DNA of 64,000 nt, from NCBI RefSeq assembly GCF_000186865.1, contig NW_008705573.1, positions 64,373 through 128,372 of the forward strand. The letters are read 5' to 3'. The translations under genes were made by a program, and so were the position numbers. The notes beneath the pieces are model-generated. The model had not been told where the DNA came from and ran no database searches. It saw only the letters and a program-made list of their open reading frames with translations. The stretch is from Aureococcus anophagefferens (taxonomy: Eukaryota > Sar > Pelagophyceae > Pelagomonadales > Pelagomonadaceae). Below, piece by piece: positions 41,702 to 52,007 of the stretch; positions within the stretch are counted from its first letter, which is position 1, and every line of letters starts with the position of its first letter.

Positions 41702-42889
41702 ATGCTCGCGTCGCAGCGGGATGTGGGCGAGCGGCAGCGGGACCAGATGCTGGCGAGCCTGGCGGAGAAGGAGATGGCCTACATCCTGAGCGACCTGGCC
41801 AACATCGGCACGCAGGCGGCGCTCATCGCCGGCTTCGTCTACTCGTCCGTGGCCGACCCCGACGCCGACGAGGGCGGGCCGCCGAACTCGCACGTCGTCG
41901 AGGGGTTGCTGCTGGTGACGATCAACACGGCGGCCGTCGTCACGAACCTCGTCGTCGTGACGACGTCGACGTTCGTCGCGACGTCGGGGCCCTACGAGGC
42001 CCTGACGGGCGACGAGGCGACGCTCTGGCGCACGCTGCGCGTGCTCCAGCGGGAGCGGAGCCGCGTCATGACCTGGTACTGGCTCGGCCTGTTCTCTTTT
42101 TTTTTGAGCCTCGCGACGACGGTCTACTTCTCGCGGCGGAACAACTACAGCCGCGGCGCGATGATCGGCGTCTCCCTGCTCGGCCTCTTCGTCATCCGCC
42201 GCAACCAGCTGCGCATCGCCCGGGACCTCGCCGGCGCGCCCGCGGACGCGCCGGGCTCGTGCCTCGGGGCCTGGGCCGCGGCGCTGTCGCCGCCGGCGCG
42301 CGCGCGCGCGGAGGGCGACGACGCGGACACGACGCTCGTCGTCGTCAGCGGCTTCACGTCCGAGTGCCCGCGCTGCGCGTCGCCCCTCGACGGCGCGTCG
42401 ACCTGCGGCCGCTGCGGCAGCCGCGTCGTCGTCCAGTGCCGCGTCTGCAAGTCCGAGATGGCGCCGGACGCGACGCTGTGCCTCCGCTGCGGCCGGCCGA
42501 CGCGGCGCGACTACAACGCGCTGGCCGTCGAGGAGGACGCCGCGCCGGCGCCGGCGTCGGCCGGCGCCGACGCCGCCGTGGACGCGCGGCTCCCGGGCGG
42601 CGGCTGGGTCCGGCGGCGCGCGCGCCTGGACGACGGCGCGCTCGTCCTCGCGGCCGCGGACGGCGACGCGGAGCGGCGCGTGCCGATCCGGGCCACGGGC
42701 GCGACCTGCGTGCCCGTCGACGCCCGCGCGTTCCGCGTCGCCGTCGCCGGCGACGGCGTCGTCGACGTCCGCTGCCCGAGCGCCGAGGACGCGGCCGCGT
42801 GGTCCGCGGCCATCCACGTCGCGGCGGTGGCCATCGGCCACGGCCGGAAGCCCCGGCGCTCCTTCCTCTCCGGGCGAAGCTTCGCCTAA
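41702..42889 (+). CDS. Orai-like four-helix channel domain with zinc ribbon and PH-like domain
   Basis: 395 residues; start ATG 41702. Same layout as the gene at 34039-35549. Four-helix N-terminus: ANIGTQAALIAGFVYSSVAD, TINTAAVVTNLVVVTTSTFV, loop RTLRVLQRERSRVM, GLFSFFLSLATTVYF, IGVSLLGLFVIRR. Then comes a four-Cys zinc-ribbon pair (CPRCASPLDGASTCGRCG; CRVCKSEMAPDATLCLRCG), and a PH-like end (GGGWVRRRARLDDGALVLAA ... EDAAAWSAAIHVAA). The zinc-ribbon insert is absent from the other copy. The two genes, about 6 kb apart on opposite strands, look like diverged paralogues. The Orai link rests on helix pattern, not on a conserved selectivity Glu that I can prove. Confidence 0.6.
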   Translation: MLASQRDVGERQRDQMLASLAEKEMAYILSDLANIGTQAALIAGFVYSSVADPDADEGGPPNSHVVEGLLLVTINTAAVVTNLVVVTTSTFVATSGPYEALTGDEATLWRTLRVLQRERSRVMTWYWLGLFSFFLSLATTVYFSRRNNYSRGAMIGVSLLGLFVIRRNQLRIARDLAGAPADAPGSCLGAWAAALSPPARARAEGDDADTTLVVVSGFTSECPRCASPLDGASTCGRCGSRVVVQCRVCKSEMAPDATLCLRCGRPTRRDYNALAVEEDAAPAPASAGADAAVDARLPGGGWVRRRARLDDGALVLAAADGDAERRVPIRATGATCVPVDARAFRVAVAGDGVVDVRCPSAEDAAAWSAAIHVAAVAIGHGRKPRRSFLSGRSFA

Positions 42890-42998
42890 CTCTCCGCGTT
42901 TTCGTTTCGCGCGCGCGCGCGCGCGCGAGCCGCGGCGGCGGCGTCGACGCGGCCCCGGCGCATCCTCGAAGAAACAGAAGCATGGCCGTCTTACGAAG

Positions 42999-43340
42999 CT
43001 ACTCGTCCCAGAAGCTGAGCCAGGAGGGCATGACGCACATACATCGCGCGTTCGCGTCGTCGTCGATGTCCGAGTCGCCCTGGTCTTCGAAGTCGTCCTC
43101 GGGCGCGGCCGGCGGCTCCTCCTTCAGGTCCACGATCTGCACCGTGAGCCCGTCGCCGCTCTTGGCTCGCGCCGCCGCCGCCGTGGACGACTTTGGGCCC
43201 GTGCGCCGGCCGCTGAGGCCGCCGAGGCCGGCGGGGCAGCTCTGCTGCGGGTCGCCCGTGTCGAGCGTCGAGGCCTGGACCGCCGGCACCGGGTCCTTGA
43301 CGGCTATGTCCACCGGGACGGCGTCCACGGGGTTTACCAT
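42999..43340 (-). CDS. Small acidic hypothetical protein, 113 aa
   Basis: Start ATG 43340 (MVNPVDAVPVDIAVKDPVPA). Middle portion KSGDGLTVQIVDLKEEPP, then an acidic run (EDDFEDQGDSDIDDDAN) and a Cys-Met C-terminus CMCVMPSWLSFWDE. No known motif. Convergent with the Orai-like gene (109 bp between stops) and 197 bp from the channel gene start. Codon use resembles the neighbours, so it is probably a real gene. Confidence 0.55.
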   Translation of the reverse strand: MVNPVDAVPVDIAVKDPVPAVQASTLDTGDPQQSCPAGLGGLSGRRTGPKSSTAAAARAKSGDGLTVQIVDLKEEPPAAPEDDFEDQGDSDIDDDANARCMCVMPSWLSFWDE

Positions 43341-43536
43341 GTTGGGTGGACGGCGCCGCGCGCGACGGCAGCCGAATAAAAATCCGCGGGGACAGCCCAC
43401 CCCGGGTTGTGTCGCCACGGCCGAAGATTCGTGAGCCCCATGTTGAATTCATGGTGCCGCAAAACTCATCAGCTGGCTGCATCTAGGCTGCCCTTCGATC
43501 GATCGAGGTGGCGGGATCCCGAATAGGGCGCGCCCC

Positions 43537-44842
43537 ATGGCGATGAGGCGGCTGGCGCTGCTGGGGCTCGCGTCCACCCGCGCCACGGCGTCGACCTCCG
43601 TCGGGTCGGAGCTGGCGAACTACGGCTACGAATACACCTACTACGAGGACCTGTACGAGAATTGGACGCAGACGGGCTGCCGCTACGCCATGTGGGAGGA
43701 CCTGGACTTCGACTTTTACGAGCGCTTCTACTGGAAGCCCGAGGACCTCTGGGCCTTGATCAGCAACAACACGTTCCTGAGCACGCACGAGCTCGAGGCC
43801 TGGGTCTTCGGCGACGAGGGCAACGCGCGGGGCGACCGCACGCCCTACTACGACTCGGGCATCTCGCCGACGGCCTGGCTCGTCGACGATCTCGAGGCGC
43901 CGCCGATCTACCTCTACCCGGAGTTCCAGCTCACGGACTTCGACGTCGACGAGCACAAGGGCTCGTTCAAGGTCAGCGGCTTCTTCAAGCTCGGCTGGAT
44001 GGACTTCCGGCTCGCCTACGCCTTCACGCCGGCCTGCGCGCTCCAGTTCGGGACGAAGTACCGCTGGCTCCTCGACGAGAAGTACCACGGCAAGCTCTGG
44101 CAGCGCGACTGGTACCTCGTCAACGCGGTCGGGCCGTCCGCGCTCAGCGCGCGGACGACGTCCATCTGGATCTACCCGAGCGGCTGGCTCGTCGAGAAGC
44201 AGCAGATCATGCAGGAGCTCAAGTGCGACCTGGACCTGCGGGAGCTGCCCTTCGACCGCCAGAAGTGCAAGATGCGCATCGGCATCTCGGGCCTCACGTC
44301 GGAGAAGGCGGTCTTCGAGGTCCCCGTGGCGTCGTTCCGGGGGGCCGACGGCGACAAGGTCGACAACGCGCAGTGGAAGATCCTGGAGGTCAAGGTCTAC
44401 ACGGAGCTGCAGGAGTACTTCACGCAGGGCAAGGCGACGCCCGCGGACGAGGTCGACCTCTACAGCGAGGCCTACATCGAGTTCACGCTGCAGCGCAAGC
44501 CCCTCTTCTACTTCGTCGAGGTCGTGCTCCCGGCGATCCTCTTCCTCTTCGTCGCCTACATCGGCTTCTACATCAACGCGAACGTCGCGCCCGCGCGCGT
44601 CGGCGTCACCGTGATCCCCGTGCTCATCATGCGGACGCTGCTGAACCAGACCTACGGCCGCATGCAGATCATCGCCTACTTCACGCGGCTCACGAACTTC
44701 CTCGTCATGTCCCAGGCGCTGTCCGTGTTCTGCGTCGCGGAATTCGGCATCGTGTCCTACTTCCTCGCCGTCGAGAAGGACGCCGAGCTCGCCCGCAAGG
44801 CCCTCGTGCGCTGCCACAAGCTGCTCGTCGCGAACATCACCG

Positions 44843-44873
<31 letters not shown>

Positions 44874-45053
44874 CGCGCGCGAGGACGACGAGGCCATCGA
44901 CGTCCTCGAGGTGCCGCTCCGCGACGACCGCGCCGAGGCCGGCGCGCCCAAGAGCTTCTCGTCGCCGGCGGGCTGCTGGGGCGGCGGCACCATCGACGAC
45001 GACGACGTCGACCGCGTCGTCGCGCTCCGCCAGCCCGAGGAGTTCGCGCCGCG

Positions 45054-45084
<31 letters not shown>

Positions 45085-45866
45085 AAGCCGGCGACGAGCC
45101 GCCACCGGCTCATGTCCATCTGCGAGAAGGTGGACCACCCGAACCCCATCGTGCGCCAGCACATCAAGAAGCTCAAGGCGCTCTTCGACGCCTACGACGC
45201 GGACCGGAACGGCACCGTCGACGCGCCGGAGCTCTCGAAGGCGCTCGAGACCTACAACTTCTACCTGACGTCGGAGCAGACCTACTACACGAGCGCGCCG
45301 CCCGCGCCGCCCCGCCCCGCGCGCGCGCCGCGCCGACCGTGTCCCCCCCCCGCGCGCAGTGCTCCACTACAAGCACGTCAACGGCGAGGACATGAGCGGA
45401 ATTCAACCACTGGTTTGGGTGGTCCCGACCAAACTTTGAAATTCTCTAGCTCGGTCAAATCGAAGTCGATTCGACTGATTTTTGGACGAATCGATTGCTC
45501 TCGTCGAGTTATCGAAGCACGGCCGAAGAGCTTGCGTCGAAACTGTCGCATATTCGCACATTGAAGTCGGGTTGAAGATTTGGAATCCACACAGGCGAGG
45601 ACATGAGCGGCGCGCCGGACTACGACGACGCCGCGCGCGAGGGCTACGAGTGCTCCTTCGGCTTCAAGGACTTCGTCGAGCTCGTCACGGGCGGGCACCT
45701 CGAGGAGCTCGTCATCCACGACATCTGCGACAAGAACTGGCTCGCGAACAAGCCGCGGAGCGCCCAGACGGACCTCGTCTGCCGCTGGCTCTTCCCGCCG
45801 ACGGCCGTGATCCTCTCGGCCCTCATCCTCGGCGTCCCGACGCACCGGTGGGCGCCGGACCCGTGA
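43537..45866 (+). CDS. Cys-loop pentameric ligand-gated channel with EF-hand, anion-type pore signature
   Basis: Proposed exons 43537-45292, 45360-45383 and 45595-45866 (683 residues). N-terminal signal, extracellular beta domain and the canonical loop Cys230-Cys244 with 13 residues between (DLDLRELPFDRQK). M1 VEVVLPAILFLFVAYIGFYI; M2 begins APARVGVTVIPVLIMRTLLN, and its PAR is the signature of anion-selective Cys-loop receptors; M3 LVMSQALSVFCVAEFGIVSY. The M3-M4 loop has Pro-rich stretches and one EF-hand (DADRNGTVDAPE, residues 554-565). M4 is in the last exon (PPTAVILSALIL). The first intron (67 bases, GC-AG) is inferred from frame; the second is introner C. Ligand unknown. Confidence 0.8.
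45392..45594. mobile_element. Introner element C (203 bp) with an overwritten left end
   Basis: The right end GGAATCCACACAG and the interior match elements A, B and D. The 8-bp duplication is GCGAGGAC (45384-45391, 45595-45602). The left end should start CTGTGTGG but reads ATGAGCGG, the same 8 bases that follow the right duplication in the exon, so a 16-base direct repeat flanks the element while the total length stays 203. Intron 45384-45594 uses GC (GCGAGG) and CAG, restoring NGEDMSG. It lies in sense with the gene. Confidence 0.85.
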
Positions 45867-45898
45867 TATCTGTAAGCGCGCTTAAAACCCGCCGCGCG

Positions 45899-48800
45899 TC
45901 ACGGCGCCCCGTCCGGCGCGGCCCGCCGCGGCGGGAGCGCGTGCGCGCGCGCGCGGTTGTACGCGGCGACGAGCGCCGCGCGCCGCGGCGTCGGCGCCAC
46001 GAGGAGCTCCCCGAGGTCGAACAGCGCGTCGACGTGGCCCCGGTAGCTCCCGAGGACCGCGTCGACGGTGTGGTCGTCGTAGGCGTCGCCGAGGTCGAAG
46101 TCGTAGCGCGCGCCGTCCAACGACGCGGACCGCCCGCGGTCGTCCGCCGCGGAGACCCGCCCGAGCTGGAGCGACGCCTTGTCGATGTCGTCGAACAAGC
46201 GGCGCTTCGGGCGGTTCGGGTCGCAGGGGCGGCCGTCGAAGCGGCTCGTCGCGTCCGCGTCCGCGTCGCGGACGTCGAAGCGCCGCGTCGCTCCGTCGAC
46301 GACGAGCTCGAGCGACGACCGCGGCGCGCGGACGCGCGCGGCGAGCCGCGGCACGGGGTCCGGCGCCCGCGCCGCCGCCGCAGCGCTCGGCTCGTGCGCG
46401 CGGTCCCGGAACGCGTGGGACCGGCCCCGGAGCTCCGCGGCCCCGACGACGTCGGGCTTGTCGCGCTTCGCGGCTTCGAAGCCCGCGTCGCCGGTCGCGA
46501 GCACGACGGCGACCTCGAGGGCCTCGAAGGTCGACGCCGCGGCGCTCGGCGCCTGGGCCGCCGCGGGGAAGTCCATGTGGGCCATGGCCGCGAAGGAGTC
46601 CGGGAAGAACTTGCGGCCGCGCGGCGCGCGGAGCGGCACCGCCGTGACGGCGCCTCTCTCTAAATCCGCGAGCGACACCTCCGCCGCGGCGACCTCGACG
46701 TCGCCGAAGAGCACGGCGTCGCTGGACACGGCCGATAAACGCAGCGTCAGCCCGTCGGCGCCCGGCCTGTGTGGAAATCAACCACTGGTTTGGGGGGTCC
46801 CCACCAAACTTCAGAACTCTCTATCTCGGTCAAATCGAAGTCGATTCGGCTGATTTTTGGACGAATCGATTGCTCTCATCGAGCTCTCGAAGCACAGCAG
46901 AAAACCTTGCGTCAGAACGGTCGCATACGCGCACATTGAAGTCGGGTTGAATATTTGATTTCCACACAGCGCCCGGCTCGAGGTCGAAGGTGTCCAGCAC
47001 GGGCAGCTCCGACGACGCCCGGTCGTTCTCCGGGCAGCGCTCGAGGGGCGCGACCGCGGGCCGCGACGACCGCCGCAGCACGCGCGTCGCCCCGCGCCGC
47101 ACCTCGACGGCTACCGCTAAATTCCGCGACGCCGCGCCGTCGACGCGGAGCGACGCGACGGTCAGCGCGAGCCGCGGCCGCGACGTCGCGAGCGCCGCCG
47201 CGTCCGACTCCTCGAGCTCGTCGTCGTAGGCCCGGCGGTCCTGGTCCGCCCGCCGCAGGCGCTCGTGGCGCCGCAGCTTCGCCGCCACGAGCACGGGCGC
47301 CGCGCACTCCACGTCCACGAGCAGGCGCGTGGACCGTCCCTCGACCTCGAACGCGTCCGCGTCGTCGTCGACGCGGTCCCGCGACGGCGCGCAGTCGCGG
47401 TAGGCGTGGGCCGGCGCCACGGCGCGCGACCGCGGGTGCGCCGGCTCGTCGTCGTCCACGCCCTCGGAGGCCTTGCGGAAGAGGTAGTAGTCGCGGCCGG
47501 CGGCGGGCGAGTCGGCCTTCTTCTCCGGCGCGGCGTCGTCCGCGCGGCGCGGCGGCCAGCGCTGGAGCGAGCTCGCGAGCCGCGCGTGCGTGCGCCGCAG
47601 GCTCCAGAGCGCCGCGAACTGGTCCCAGGGCGACGATCTCGCGAAGCCGCCGCGGAACTTGCTCTCGAACTTGAGCGCGCGCCGCAGCCGCCGCAGCGGC
47701 GCGGGGATGGGCTCCAGAGGCCGCAGGGACGTCGCGCGCTCCGCGGCGGCGGCGTCGGCGACGCGGTCCAATACGGCCTCGGCGAAGGCGTAGCACGCGG
47801 CGACGTCGACGGCGCCGCGCGCGTCGTCGCCGACGTCGACGTCCACCGAGAGGTCGCTCAATTGGGGATCCCGGTACAGGTCCGTCGCCGTCTCCGCCGG
47901 CTGCGCGAGCACCGCCGGCGCGTTGAATTTTGCTGGTTCCTCGACGGTGCGCGCGCTCACGGGCTCCGCGGGCCGCGGCGGCGGCGCCGGTCCCGCCGCG
48001 CCGCTCCGCTCGGGCGGCCGCGGCCCCGCGCGGCGGCTCAGCGCGACGCCGCAGCGCATGGCCGGCACGTCGAAGGAGAAGGCGCTCCGGTGCGCGAGGC
48101 CGTCGGCGGCGCCCGGCGCGACGTCGGCGACGACGAGGCGCACCGCGCCCGCGCCGTCGGACCGCGGCGCCGTGAGCACGACGTCGCGGCGCTCCGCGCG
48201 CGCGGTCGCGAGCGCCCTGCGCAGCGCCGTCCCGCAGACCTCGACCCGACACAGCTCGCCGTCGGCGCCGAGGACCTGGGACGCGTGGAAGACGGTCACG
48301 ACGAGCGCCGGGCCCGGCGCCGTCGGCGCGGCGAAGACGACGGCCGCGGCCCCGGGCCACGCCGCCGCGCCCGCCGCGTCGACGGCGACGGCGCCGTCGC
48401 GGGCCTTCGCGCGGAAGGCCGCGAAGTCGGCGCTGCGCCGCGCGCCGCCCGGCGGCCGCGGCGACGGCGGCGACGCGGCCGGCGGCGGCGGCGGAGCGCA
48501 AAGCTCGCGGCGCCGCCGCCGCGCGACGCCCACGGGGTCCTCGTCGAAGGGGCAGCGCACGAGCGCGTAGGCGCGCGTCGTGAAGCCGATGCCCGTCGTC
48601 CGCGGCAGGCCCGACGCGTCCAGCGCGCGCACGGAGACCGCGCGATAGCCGTCGCCGAAACCCGCGGCGAGCGACCGCGCGCGGCGCCGGTCCGCGTCGA
48701 GGCACTCGAGGGGCGCGTCGTCGCTCCGGCCGTACACCCTAAAACCGTTGAACACGACCTTGCGCGTCCACTCGGGCTCCTCGGACCAGGACGGGTCCCG

Positions 48801-49403
48801 CGGCCGCCGCCGCGACGCCAAGTCCAACACCGACGGCATCTTCGCCGCGGACGTGCACCGCGTCGCGGGCGAGATGAAGATCTCCTCGGCGCAGGCGCCG
48901 GCGGCGTGGCACGCGTCGTTTTCGCCGGCGCACTCGACGCGGCAGTGGACGCGCGTCGCCCGGAGGCTCCACTCGCGGAACGCGAGGACGCCCGCGGGCC
49001 CCGGCGCGCGCGCGTCGTCCTCCTCCCGCAGCAGCCGCTCGACGAGGCCGACGAGCGCGAGCCGCGCGGCGCGCGCGACGTGGGGCTCGCCGCCGCAGGC
49101 CTCCGCGCTCGGCGTCGCCACGAGGAGCAGCGCGTCCTCGACGACGACCTCGCGGCTGAACGTCGAGAACCGCACGGAGCCCAGCGTCGCGCGCACGGGC
49201 CGCAGCGGCAGCCGCAGCTCCTCCCAGGTCTTGAGCTCGAACTCGCAGTTCGCCAGCTCGATGATGCCGTCGCTCCCGACGTGCACGTCCTCGGGCGCCG
49301 TCCACAGAGCAAAGGACTTGCGCACCCAGTCGCGCACGAAGCTCGACATGACGCGGAAGTCGCTCGCCGACGACACGGTGTCGAGCACGTAGTTCATGGC
49401 CAT
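45899..49403 (-). CDS. Large chorein/VPS13-like protein, split by an introner
   Basis: Exons 49403-46978 and 46766-45899 (1097 residues); start ATG 49403. The N-terminus (FVRDWVRKSFALWTAPEDVH ... LKTWEELRLPLRPVRATLGS ... VVVEDALLLVATPSAE) has the pattern of a chorein N-domain: helix, then LP-x-x-V-x-x-x-G and a strand-rich lipid-groove start. Chorein proteins are bridge-like lipid carriers at membrane contacts. A large beta-rich body follows with Arg-rich low-complexity loops. There is no full VPS13 length (over 3000), so it is a short variant or a different family. The intron joins LEPG to ADGLTLRL exactly. Stop is 32 bp from the convergent channel gene. Confidence 0.5.
46767..46969. mobile_element. 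Introner element D (203 bp) acting as an intron
   Basis: Perfect terminal inverted repeats (CTGTGTGGAAATCAA, 15 bp) and a perfect 8-bp duplication CGCCCGGC (46759-46766, 46970-46977). Host gene on the minus strand; intron 46977-46767 with GC donor (GCCGGGCG) and CAG acceptor. Element core antisense to the gene. Relative to B, one C-to-T change in the left repeat is mirrored in the right repeat. Confidence 0.93.
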
Positions 49404-49586
49404 GCGTTCGTGTTCAGCTGGCGCTCAGCCGCGGCGTCTGCTGCACGCTACAATGCCGCGTCGCCATGGCGCCTCCATGCCTCTCGATGATGCGGCAACT
49501 CCTGGACAAATTTGCCTGCTCGATGCACTCGGAGAGCATGGGCGCTGATTGTCGAGGCAGCCCCGCCGCCGCGTCGCTGCGTAAAC

Positions 49587-50564
49587 ATGTTCACGGTCGC
49601 CAAGCACGACGGCCGCCTCGCGTTCGTCGACCGGGGCGGCTACCAGTCGCGCAACGCGAGCACCCGCTGGTGCATCGAGGAGGCGGACCGCCTCCACGAC
49701 TTCGGCGACTTCGACGCCGTCGAGGTCTGGACCGGCGACTGCGAGGCGTCGGCGTCGGGCTACTGCTACAGCCACGTGCAGAGCTTCGCCAACACGGTGC
49801 CCGACTTCAACTTCCACCGCTGGGCCGAGGCGGGCGTCGACGACTACGAGGCCACGTGCGCCGCGCTCGCGGCCGCGGGCGAAAAACCGGCGGCGACGGA
49901 CCGCGCGGGCTGGATCGGCGCGCTGAGCCACGGGTCAAGAAAGACTCTGCACGACCTTCGCGACCCGGCGCTCCTCGACGTGACGCTGATGGAGTGGCGG
50001 CCCGCGGCGCCGGGAGCGACGCGGCTGCCCGCGTCGGCCTTCGTGAGCCTGCCGGACCTCGCGGCCAGATACGCCTACCTCGTCGACGTCGAGGGCAGCG
50101 GCTACTCGGGGCGCCTGAAGTACCTGCTCCACAGCGGGCGGCCGGTCTTGCTCGCGGACCGGCCCCATCTCGAGTTCTTCTACGAGCACCTCCGCGCCTG
50201 GGACCACTACGTGCCCGTGCGCCGCGACCTCGGCGACCTCCACGAGAAGATCCGCTGGCTCCAGGCCCACCCGGCCGAGGCCGCGGCCATCGCGCGGCGC
50301 GCGTCGTCGTTCGCGGCGCAGCACCTCACGCGCGGCGCCGCGGCGCGGCGCTGGCGCGACGTGCTCGCGCCCCACGTCGCCCGGCGCGCCGAGCGGCGGC
50401 GGAGCGTGCGCTGCGCCGCGGAGGAGGCCTGCGACGTCGTCTACCGCGCGCCGGACGGCAGCGGCACCGTGAAGCTCGCGACGCTCCGCGCGGGCGAAGC
50501 GGTGACCGTCGACGCGCTCCCGGGCCACGCGCTGCACGTCGGGGAGCGCGTAATTCGGACGTAG
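49587..50564 (+). CDS. GT90 (CAP10/POGLUT-type) glycosyltransferase-like protein
   Basis: 325 residues from ATG 49587 (MFTVAKHDGRLAF). The core LVDVEGSGYSGRLKYLLHSG, RPVLLADRPHLEFFYEHLR, HYVPVRRDLGDLHEKIRWL and EAAAIARRASSFAAQHLT matches CAP10/KDEL-type glycosyltransferases of family GT90, which add xylose or glucose in the secretory pathway or build capsule. No signal peptide is visible at this start, and an upstream in-frame ATG at 49512 adds an Arg-rich leader; a missing 5' exon is possible. The C-terminus has a small beta-rich extension (VKLATLRAGEAVTVDA). Donor and acceptor are unknown. Confidence 0.75.
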   Translation: MFTVAKHDGRLAFVDRGGYQSRNASTRWCIEEADRLHDFGDFDAVEVWTGDCEASASGYCYSHVQSFANTVPDFNFHRWAEAGVDDYEATCAALAAAGEKPAATDRAGWIGALSHGSRKTLHDLRDPALLDVTLMEWRPAAPGATRLPASAFVSLPDLAARYAYLVDVEGSGYSGRLKYLLHSGRPVLLADRPHLEFFYEHLRAWDHYVPVRRDLGDLHEKIRWLQAHPAEAAAIARRASSFAAQHLTRGAAARRWRDVLAPHVARRAERRRSVRCAAEEACDVVYRAPDGSGTVKLATLRAGEAVTVDALPGHALHVGERVIRT

Positions 50565-50747
50565 AGAGGGGGGGGGGGCATGACGCTTAACATGACGCCT
50601 GGAAATGCATGTTGAACCGACGTTGAGGCATCTTTCGACCTGGGTCGAGCATGGACGCGCCTTCGCGCGCGCGCGCATCTCAGAAGAACTGAGAGGCAAT
50701 AGAGACTGTGCGCCAGGTGCCCGCTGTCGTAGCTCTTACGCGAGATC

Positions 50748-52007
50748 ATGTTCAAGGCGGCCCGAGACTTTTTCTTCGGCTCATCGGCGCGGGCAGGGGA
50801 GGAGCGGCTCGAGGCGAAGAAACGGCGCGGCAGCGCGGCCCCGGCAGCGCTCGTGTGTCTGCCCGACGACGCGCTCATCGCTTCGTACGCGTACCTGGGC
50901 CTCGTCGATGGCGCGTGCGCGGCCGTGACCTGCCAGCGCCTCGCCGTCGCCGGTCGCTGTCACCACCCGAGCGTGCTCGTGATACACCAGGATGAATGGT
51001 ACACCGGCGACCCGGCTGCGACAGCGATCCTCGATGGACGGTGGCGGCGATGCACGCCCCGCCCGACGCGCGAAGAGACACATTTCAACCCCGGCGCGGC
51101 GGCCGTCGCGGTTGGGGAGCACCTCTGCTGCGCGCCATTCCCGCTTGAATCACGTCTGCTGCACCCTGAAGACGAACTCCGCAACATGGATGTGTATTCC
51201 CTGAAGACGAACTCCTGGCGGATGATCGATCACTTCGCCCACCTCGGCGCGCGATGGAACTTCGCTTGCTGCGCGCTCCCCCCTGACGAATTGGTCTTCA
51301 TCGGCGGCCAGTTCCTGGGTGCAGAAGCAGAAGATGATTCGCCTTGCTCCAGCGTGCACGTGGTGAATCTTCGGTCGGATGCGTGGACGCGGCTTCCGGA
51401 TCTACCCCTTGGCGTCGCCAACGCGACGTGCTGCGAGTGCCGCGGAAAGCTCTACGTCCTCGACACCGGATTGACCACAGCCTTTGATTCCATCATAAAT
51501 CATAGGAATCTCTCGCTCTCCGAAGTCGCATTCCTGATCTACGATCCGGCGCAGCACGCATGGACCTATGGGCCGCCCTGCCCGATCACGGATCCCAGAT
51601 TTCGAAGTCATGTCACGATGCTCGCGGCGGAGAGCCGAGTCTTCGTCTTCTCGCAGAACATCTGGTCAGACTCGCAAGTGAGCGCGGCCGCCGCGTTCGA
51701 CACGGTGACTTCGACGTGGTCCGAAATCTATCACCTGGACTTGGCAAGCTGTGCTATCGATTTTTTCGCCGTTCACCGAGGCGAGCCCATCGGCGTCGAC
51801 GCGTCGCGCCGAACAACACTCGCACTTGGGCCATCCTTCCCTGCGTCCCTCACTGCTGTTCCCGAGCCCGAACTTGCGGTAGCCCAGCTCGAAATCGAGA
51901 GCCTTTACCAGCTCAAAGCGGAAGGCACTTGCGCAGGCGGCCCCGGTCCTTTTCAGTTCAAACCAGGCCTCGCCGACACTATCGCGGCTGGCAACCTCCA
52001 AGCGTAA
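50748..52007 (+). CDS. F-box-like protein with Kelch-type beta-propeller
   Basis: 419 residues. N-terminal F-box (LVCLPDDALIASYAYLGLVD; CQRLAVAG), then Kelch-like blades (MDVYSLKTNSWRMIDHFAHL; VHVVNLRSDAWTRLPDLPLG; FLIYDPAQHAWTYGPPCP; FDTVTSTWSEIY). Such proteins pick substrates for SCF ubiquitin ligases. The gene is noticeably less GC-rich in third positions than its neighbours (ATT, AAA and AAT are common), as is the next gene. That may mean a younger or transferred block, or relaxed codon bias. No intron is evident. It is followed in the same direction by a second F-box gene. Confidence 0.75.
   Translation: MFKAARDFFFGSSARAGEERLEAKKRRGSAAPAALVCLPDDALIASYAYLGLVDGACAAVTCQRLAVAGRCHHPSVLVIHQDEWYTGDPAATAILDGRWRRCTPRPTREETHFNPGAAAVAVGEHLCCAPFPLESRLLHPEDELRNMDVYSLKTNSWRMIDHFAHLGARWNFACCALPPDELVFIGGQFLGAEAEDDSPCSSVHVVNLRSDAWTRLPDLPLGVANATCCECRGKLYVLDTGLTTAFDSIINHRNLSLSEVAFLIYDPAQHAWTYGPPCPITDPRFRSHVTMLAAESRVFVFSQNIWSDSQVSAAAAFDTVTSTWSEIYHLDLASCAIDFFAVHRGEPIGVDASRRTTLALGPSFPASLTAVPEPELAVAQLEIESLYQLKAEGTCAGGPGPFQFKPGLADTIAAGNLQA

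Noticed and set aside
45293..45359. First, 67-base intron of the channel gene as another introner
   Set aside because: It has no flanking 8-bp repeat and no inverted ends; kept only as an ordinary short intron needed for frame.
47265..49490. 741-codon plus-strand frame
   Set aside because: Antisense shadow of the chorein-like gene.
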